Virus record (IMG/VR): IMGVR_UViG_3300029448_006926 | Location: 1-24,287 of that record | Source of the DNA: a virus | Length of the DNA: 24,287 nucleotides | Reading direction: 5' to 3' (one strand) | In this document: piece by piece, positions 20,642 through 24,287 of the stretch | Numbering within the stretch: position 1 is the first letter of the stretch | Layout of the letters: each line of letters begins with the position of its first letter | Translations under genes and position numbers: made by a program | The notes under the pieces: model-generated | Database searches by the model: none | What the model was told of the DNA's origin: nothing | What the model saw: only the letters and a program-made list of their open reading frames with translations

Positions 20642-21455
20642 TTTAAGTAAAGCAACTTTTATTATTCCAATCAAGATTGAATCAGATGATAGACTAAGAA
20701 ATGTCATTACCACAGTTTGCTTTTTATTGGACAACTTTGATACCACTGTAATGGTCAAAGAGGTTGATGACCAGTCTAGATTTGTAATGGAAGCTCTACC
20801 ACAGATTATTGAGTTCTGTGATACTATCGATGGTTTGATTCATTTTTTTGAACACACCACAACCCCCACATTTCATCGTCAGAGAGTTCTTAATGACATG
20901 ATTATGGAGGCTAAGACTGAGATTGTGGTCAACTATGACTGTGACATCCTCCTCCCTGTGGAGTCTTATTTGAGTGCATATAATAGTATCCTTGATAATG
21001 AATCTGATGTTGTCTATCCATATGGTGATGGTGAGTATCAGTATCGTGTGATGGCTGATGATGAACTTGTGTCTGAGTTCTTGAGTAACGACTTTGATTT
21101 CTCTATCCTAGAGAAGAAGTCTACTAAGTATGATGCAAAGTATGGATTCTGTCAGTTTTTCAACCGTGAGGTTTATATTGAAGGTGGTCTAGAAAATGAA
21201 AACTTTGTGGCATATGCCCCTGAAGATGTTGAAAGATTTTACAGGTTTGGTACTCTGGGGTATAGTGTTGGGAGGTTGAACTCTATGGTCTATCACTTAG
21301 AGCATGAGAGGACACCTAACTCCTGGTTCACTAATCCCCACATGGCTGAGAACAATGTTGAATGGGAAAAGATTCAGAGGATGGACAAAGAAACTCTAAA
21401 GGAATATATCACTAGTCAAGATTATTATAATGTGAGAATTGATGGACAAAAATAA
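20631..21455 (+). CDS. GT-A glycosyltransferase, galactosyltransferase-like C-terminus
   Basis: The product is 274 aa. TFIIPIKIESDDRLRN (9-24) is a GT2 opening, FHRQRVLNDMI (81-91) precedes VVNYDCDILLP (99-109) with the DxD site, and FCQFFNREVYIEGG with APEDVERFYRFGTLGY matches the acceptor/donor lid of the galactosyltransferase C-terminal domain found in chondroitin-synthase-type enzymes. The frame overlaps the previous gene by 11 nt and the next by 14 nt. The hexose donor is a guess. Confidence 0.82.
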   Translation: MKHDLSKATFIIPIKIESDDRLRNVITTVCFLLDNFDTTVMVKEVDDQSRFVMEALPQIIEFCDTIDGLIHFFEHTTTPTFHRQRVLNDMIMEAKTEIVVNYDCDILLPVESYLSAYNSILDNESDVVYPYGDGEYQYRVMADDELVSEFLSNDFDFSILEKKSTKYDAKYGFCQFFNREVYIEGGLENENFVAYAPEDVERFYRFGTLGYSVGRLNSMVYHLEHERTPNSWFTNPHMAENNVEWEKIQRMDKETLKEYITSQDYYNVRIDGQK

Positions 21456-22233
21456 ATCAGCATATAAACTTAAAGGATTACCTCCTGTTTATTACATCAA
21501 TCTTGATGGAGAACCAGAAAGAAAGATGTATATGGAGGCACAATTAAAATATTGGGAGATAGAAGACTATACTCGTATTACTGCTTATGACGGTCGTGAA
21601 GACGATCTGAGTGATATCCTTAAAGGTAAATACCCTGACATGGTTTCGTCTGGTGAGATTGGATGTGTGACCTCTCATCTTAAGGCAATCAAGTATTGGT
21701 ATGATACGAGTGATACTCCTTATGCAATTATCATGGAAGATGATTGTAGTTTAGATACAGTCAAGTGTTGGAACTTTACATGGAAAGATTTTATCGCAAA
21801 AGTTCCATATGCCTGGGATGTAATTCAACTTGCAATTATTTCTACCGGTGATATACATGTTCCTATTCATAATAGATTTGTGAATGATTTTTCGACAGCT
21901 TGTTATATTATTACAAGACACCATGCTAAGAAGTTAATAGATTTTCATATTCGGGGTGACAAATATAAACTTGATTGTGGAGTTAAACCACGACCTGTTG
22001 CAGATGACTTGGTTTATAATTCTGGATTAACATTTGCGACACCACTCTTATTGTATCGTATTGAATTGGGTTCATCTATTCATCCAGAGCATGTAGATGC
22101 TTTTCATAAAAATAGTCATGATGGTATTCTGAATTTCTGGCAGCAGCAAGGTCCTAATATGACTGTAGAAGACATTACAAATTTTGATCCTTACTTTAAT
22201 AAAATTAGTAATCCGTCAGGAAATCCTGGTTAG
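21442..22233 (+). CDS. Glycosyltransferase family 25 (LPS-type)
   Basis: The product is 263 aa from ATG 21442; a TTG one codon upstream is less likely. VYYINLDGEPERK (16-28), FRITAYDG-like RITAYDG (45-51), GEIGCVTSHL (71-80) and YAIIMEDDCSL (94-104) are the GT25 signatures. EDD is the metal site. TACYIITRHHAKKLI (about 152-166) follows as in LPS glycosyltransferases. Family members add sugars to lipooligosaccharide or collagen hydroxylysine. It is the last gene of the glycan cluster, ending 5 nt before the next promoter. No terminator is visible in the short gap. Confidence 0.9.
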   Translation: MDKNKSAYKLKGLPPVYYINLDGEPERKMYMEAQLKYWEIEDYTRITAYDGREDDLSDILKGKYPDMVSSGEIGCVTSHLKAIKYWYDTSDTPYAIIMEDDCSLDTVKCWNFTWKDFIAKVPYAWDVIQLAIISTGDIHVPIHNRFVNDFSTACYIITRHHAKKLIDFHIRGDKYKLDCGVKPRPVADDLVYNSGLTFATPLLLYRIELGSSIHPEHVDAFHKNSHDGILNFWQQQGPNMTVEDITNFDPYFNKISNPSGNPG

Positions 22234-22238
22234 AGGGC

Positions 22239-22276
22239 TTGACAGGTTTGTTACATTACTATATACTATTGTAACA
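22239..22276 (+). promoter_or_regulatory. Early-type promoter TTGACA-N17-TATACT with flanking inverted repeat
   Basis: A perfect TTGACA (22239-22244) and TATACT (22262-22267) are 17 nt apart. The perfect inverted repeat TGTTACA (22249-22255) / TGTAACA (22270-22276) brackets the -10, as an operator would. It drives the hli operon; the predicted start near 22274 lies 20 nt before the 22294 ATG. Confidence 0.8.
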
Positions 22277-22293
22277 GTTCTTTACACAAGACA

Positions 22294-22503
22294 ATGACCG
22301 TAACAACGAATGAACGTGGGCAACAAAATATGTTTGCCAAAGAGCCTCAGATGTACATCTCTAAGTCTGATGCCGAGCGTTATGGATATGAGACCTATGC
22401 AGAACGTGCCGAAAAAATGAATGGTCGTTTTGCTATGGTTGGAATCGTTTTTGGTTTCTTTTCGTATGCCATCACTGGTAACTTCTTCTTCGGACTTCTC
22501 TGA
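22294..22503 (+). CDS. hli: High-light-inducible protein (Hli), longer form
   Basis: The product is 69 aa. The C-terminal half is AERAEKMNGRFAMVG (36-50), the chlorophyll-binding ExxNGR motif of the Hli/LHC family, followed by a single membrane helix (IVFGFFSYAITG). The N-terminal 30 residues are a hydrophilic stromal-side extension. Hli proteins bind chlorophyll and carotenoids and protect photosystem II assembly during stress; cyanophages carry them to keep the host photosystems working during infection. It is the first gene behind the 22239 promoter and overlaps the next start (TGATGG). Confidence 0.92.
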   Translation: MTVTTNERGQQNMFAKEPQMYISKSDAERYGYETYAERAEKMNGRFAMVGIVFGFFSYAITGNFFFGLL

Positions 22504-22709
22504 TGGCTGAACTTCTGACATATTATGTAATCACTGCGCTTCTTATTATTGGAGCACCAGGAGTATTCTTTTTTATCGTGTTCATGCCTGCCCTTCAAAA
22601 TACTAAGGGTCGTATGGTAGGATACAAAGACCATAAAACATATGGAGATTCCTCTATCTATGAGAATACTCCTAGTGATCAGACTAAGTTTTATCTTGAA
22701 TTACTATGA
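22503..22709 (+). CDS. Small membrane protein in the hli operon, unidentified
   Basis: The product is 68 aa. One long N-terminal hydrophobic span (residues 6-29, YYVITALLIIGAPGVFFFIVFMPA) is followed by a conserved-looking hydrophilic tail, GRMVGYKDHKTYGDSS. One-base overlap with hli and 4-nt overlap with the thioredoxin-like gene indicate coupling. It is not PsbN by sequence. A thylakoid location is plausible from the company it keeps, not from any motif. Confidence 0.6.
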   Translation: MAELLTYYVITALLIIGAPGVFFFIVFMPALQNTKGRMVGYKDHKTYGDSSIYENTPSDQTKFYLELL

Positions 22710-22999
22710 ACAAATTTTATCTTTTTTCTAAAAAATCTTGTGGTCCTTGTGGTCTGGTGGACAAATATTTTGAGTCCATTAAACAAGATACAAGTTTTAT
22801 TGAAAAGATTGATCTTGAAGATTTTTCTGATGAACCTATTCCACAAAAAAATATTAATCTTGCAAAGAAATATAGTATAACTGCAACACCAGTTCTTATT
22901 ATTGTTAAAGGGAGTGATGAAGATTGTGTTCTTGAGGAATTTATTGGCGGATTAAATATTACACAGAACATTCGCCGTTCACTTGAAAAATATGCCTAA
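22706..22999 (+). CDS. Thioredoxin-fold protein with CGPC active site
   Basis: The product is 97 aa. FSKKSCGPCGLVDKYF has the redox motif C12-G-P-C15, and the cis-proline loop is ATPVLII (T61-P62). A final GGLNITQNIRRSLEKY helix completes a minimal thioredoxin/glutaredoxin fold. CGPC is the thioredoxin dithiol, so disulfide reduction is expected, either for phage ribonucleotide reductase or for redox control of host photosynthetic enzymes. It sits between small membrane protein genes of the hli operon. Confidence 0.85.
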   Translation: MNKFYLFSKKSCGPCGLVDKYFESIKQDTSFIEKIDLEDFSDEPIPQKNINLAKKYSITATPVLIIVKGSDEDCVLEEFIGGLNITQNIRRSLEKYA

Positions 23000-23141
23000 T
23001 TCAAATGCCTTATGGGAAGACATGCAGAAACTCGATGACTTGTATAACGAGCTACTGTGGCATCCTGATGATGAGTTACAATTTACACACGATGGTCAGA
23101 AGATCATCATTACAAACAAAACTTTGGAGGAAAACAAATGA
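22992..23141 (+). CDS. Small acidic protein linking thioredoxin and hli genes
   Basis: The product is 49 aa and soluble and acidic (ALWEDMQKLDDLYNELLWHPDDELQFTHDG region), with a KIIITNKTLEENK end. It overlaps the thioredoxin-like stop by 8 nt and the next hli start by 4 nt (ATGA), so it is translated as part of the chain. The ribosome site for hli (TTTGGAGG) lies inside its 3' end. No homology is recognised. Confidence 0.55.
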   Translation: MPNSNALWEDMQKLDDLYNELLWHPDDELQFTHDGQKIIITNKTLEENK

Positions 23142-23245
23142 ACGAAAGAGCAGAACGTATTAATGGTTGGGCAGCAATGATCGGTGTGATCGCTGCCATG
23201 GGATCTTATGCCCTTACTGGAGACCTGATTCCAGGTATCTGGTGA
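23138..23245 (+). CDS. hli: High-light-inducible protein (Hli), minimal form
   Basis: Only 35 aa. ERAERINGWAAMIGVIAAMGSYALTG contains the Hli core with ExxNG, followed by a single membrane helix and DLIPGIW. The usual Arg after NG is Trp here, a variant also common in marine picocyanobacterial Hli proteins. Almost nothing but the pigment-binding helix remains. It has a strong GGAGG ribosome site 8 nt upstream. Single-helix Hli proteins dimerise to bind chlorophyll. Its stop overlaps the next start (TGATG). Confidence 0.92.
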   Translation: MNERAERINGWAAMIGVIAAMGSYALTGDLIPGIW

Positions 23246-23307
23246 TGGGATTTATAGTGGCAGCTGTGCTGTTGCTGATTCCACTTGCCGCAGCTAAAAG
23301 ATCATGA
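23245..23307 (+). CDS. Very short hydrophobic peptide, tentative
   Basis: A 20-residue frame (MGFIVAAVLLLIPLAAAKRS) starts on the last base of the hli stop (TGATG), and its stop overlaps the next start (ATGA). It would be a single membrane helix with a basic tail, the size of small photosystem or cytochrome subunits, but no specific family can be named. The double overlap argues for translation; the length argues for caution. Confidence 0.4.
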   Translation: MGFIVAAVLLLIPLAAAKRS

Positions 23308-23441
23308 GTTTAGAGTGGGCACAAACTATTATATTTTGTTTGACACCTTTATTTTTTATGTTACTTTTGGCAAATGCAGATGATGACGATGATGGTCCAG
23401 ATGGTGGTTTGCTGACACCAGTATGTATTCCCACATCTTGA
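23304..23441 (+). CDS. Small membrane protein with acidic DDDDDGPDGG tail
   Basis: The product is 45 aa. A membrane helix (IIFCLTPLFFMLLLANA, about residues 9-25) is followed by DDDDDGPDGG and LLTPV. This layout recurs in small proteins of T4-like cyanophages and picocyanobacteria, recalled by eye. The ATGA overlap with the preceding frame and the terminator 28 nt beyond its stop make it the last gene of the hli operon. Function unknown. Confidence 0.65.
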   Translation: MSLEWAQTIIFCLTPLFFMLLLANADDDDDGPDGGLLTPVCIPTS

Positions 23442-23469
23442 CAAACTAAATATGTTTACTTTATTATAA

Positions 23470-23495
23470 TAGAGCATTTTTGCTCTATTTTTTTT
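23470..23495 (+). terminator. Intrinsic terminator of the hli operon
   Basis: The 7-bp stem TAGAGCA (23470-23476) / TGCTCTA (23481-23487) with a TTTT loop is followed by eight T (23488-23495). A TATAAT at 23465-23470 ends on its first base and could start transcription into the next gene; the nearest -35-like TTGACA (23438) is 21 nt away, longer than usual. Confidence 0.9.
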
Positions 23496-23499
23496 ATAT

Positions 23500-23886
23500 A
23501 TGATTTTAGAAACTATTTTAGCACTTACTGCAGTTGATTATGATCATCTTGCAAGGGCAGTGCAAGTTGAAGCAGCACCTAAAACTATGGATGAATACTG
23601 TGTGGCAGTGTCCATTCTCAATCGTCTTAAATCTCCTCTATATCCCAATACAGTTGCGGATGTAGTTTATTCTCCTGGTCAATATGAGGGTTTTCGATAT
23701 TGGAGGCCGGTTGCAAAGCAATCAGTAGTTAATCGTTTGAGTAATACTGATAAACTTCTTGAAGCATACTCAATTATTGGAGATCGAACTGATTTCAAAG
23801 GTCAGAGAATGCTCAGATACAGGGTTGCATCTCAAGACCCTATGTGCCATAATAAAGGAAATTTTTATCACTATCACTGGCAATGA
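23500..23886 (+). CDS. Cell-wall hydrolase, SleB/hydrolase_2-like
   Basis: The product is 128 aa. LARAVQVEAAPKT (18-29) contains the E24 that is the catalytic glutamate in SleB-type lytic enzymes, followed by YCVAVSILNRLKSPLYPNT, ADVVYSPGQYEGF and a C-terminal GNFYHYHW. The protein is shorter than bacterial SleB (catalytic domain only) and lacks a clear signal peptide, so export would need a holin or the virion. Likely role: peptidoglycan cleavage at lysis or entry. It starts only 5 nt after the terminator T run with no visible Shine-Dalgarno, and it shares an ATGA overlap with the next gene. Confidence 0.82.
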   Translation: MILETILALTAVDYDHLARAVQVEAAPKTMDEYCVAVSILNRLKSPLYPNTVADVVYSPGQYEGFRYWRPVAKQSVVNRLSNTDKLLEAYSIIGDRTDFKGQRMLRYRVASQDPMCHNKGNFYHYHWQ

Positions 23887-24287
23887 TCATCAAAGATATT
23901 AAACAAAAACTTAACATATTCAAACGAGAGCAAGTAACCAGTATTAATTGGCCTGATGTTATTGATGAATCTGAAATTGAATGTGCTATTAATGAAAATG
24001 TAGTTGATTGTGAAGGTGAAGCATTCAAACAGGATGCACTAAATTACTATACCGGAGTTCCGGCACCTGTATATCTAGAAGATGATGAGTGGTTTGGACC
24101 TGCTCCTATCAGATCTCAAAAACAGATTGATTATATGGAGAAAGAAATTGAAATGAAACGTCAGGAAAGAAAAGAAAGTTTTTCTGTCGAACCTGATGAT
24201 ATTCATCAAAAGATGTATGAAATTGCCACTAAAAATCATAACACTACACTAGATCTTGATCCTCCTGGTGGATCAGAAAACTTTCAT
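23883..24287 (+). CDS. Unidentified phage protein (3' end beyond window)
   Basis: The frame is open from ATG 23883 to the last base (135 codons, no stop). The protein is hydrophilic and acidic, with YYTGVPAPVYLEDDEWFGPAPI (about 59-80), then a charged coiled region (KQIDYMEKEIEMKRQERKE) and DLDPPGGS near the edge. No membrane segment is present. The start overlaps the hydrolase stop as ATGA. The family is not recognised. A structural or hydrolase-associated protein is possible from position only. Confidence 0.65.
   Translation, partial: MIIKDIKQKLNIFKREQVTSINWPDVIDESEIECAINENVVDCEGEAFKQDALNYYTGVPAPVYLEDDEWFGPAPIRSQKQIDYMEKEIEMKRQERKESFSVEPDDIHQKMYEIATKNHNTTLDLDPPGGSENFH

Noticed and set aside
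22503-22709. PsbN or another named photosystem subunit
   Set aside because: One membrane helix of suitable size, but the conserved tail of PsbN is absent.

Overview
The window looks like part of a marine T4-like cyanophage (tailed phage of Synechococcus or Prochlorococcus). All recognisable genes lie on the + strand, tightly packed and often overlapping by 4 to 20 nt. It carries host-type genes typical of these phages: pstS, high-light-inducible (hli) proteins, a phosphatase-like protein and five tRNAs. It also has T4-type late promoters (TATAAATA) beside vegetative TTGACA/TATAAT promoters. Host identity is inferred, not proven.

Layout. (1) 1-251: the end of an unidentified gene, then tRNA-Gly. 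(2) 285-5702: a phosphate-acquisition block. A small late-promoter outer-membrane-type barrel gene ends at a strong terminator. A helically phased Pho-box array with a -10 then precedes a second barrel paralog, pstS, an internal UUCG terminator, a large secreted PhoX/DUF839-like protein and a secreted beta-propeller phytase/esterase-like protein. (3) 5702-7961: small membrane, secreted and cyanophage-conserved hypothetical genes interspersed with tRNA-Asn, tRNA-Val, tRNA-Ser and tRNA-Pro and several promoters. (4) 7971-22233: a 14 kb glycan cluster. It starts with a structured leader RNA (wcaG-like candidate), an intrinsic terminator and an overlapping promoter. Then come a GDP-mannose 3,5-epimerase, nine glycosyltransferase or glycosyltransferase-like genes plus a DUF3431-like gene, three SAM methyltransferases (one frameshifted by a 14-bp tandem duplication), a radical SAM/SPASM enzyme, an extended SDR and an E1/ColD-type PLP sugar 3-dehydratase. 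(5) 22239-23495: an early-type promoter and a coupled operon of tiny genes (two hli, a thioredoxin-fold protein, small membrane proteins) ending at a terminator. (6) 23500-24287: a SleB-like cell-wall hydrolase and the start of an unidentified gene.

How it fits together. The Pho-controlled block would raise phosphate capture in a starved host: an outer-membrane pore, a periplasmic binding protein and secreted phosphatases. The glycan cluster holds almost enough to build and attach unusual sugars. GME makes GDP-L-galactose, which GT11-type fucosyltransferases could accept as a donor. The SDR plus E1-like dehydratase suggests a 3,6-dideoxyhexose or other 3-deoxysugar. The methyltransferases could cap the glycan. 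Likely outcomes are a decorated virion or a remodelled host surface glycan; the sequence alone cannot decide.

No gene-free stretch exceeds about 200 bases. The longest are 252-398 (late promoter and leader), 768-956 (terminator, Pho boxes, promoter) and 12925-13071, which is really the frameshifted 5' end of a methyltransferase gene.
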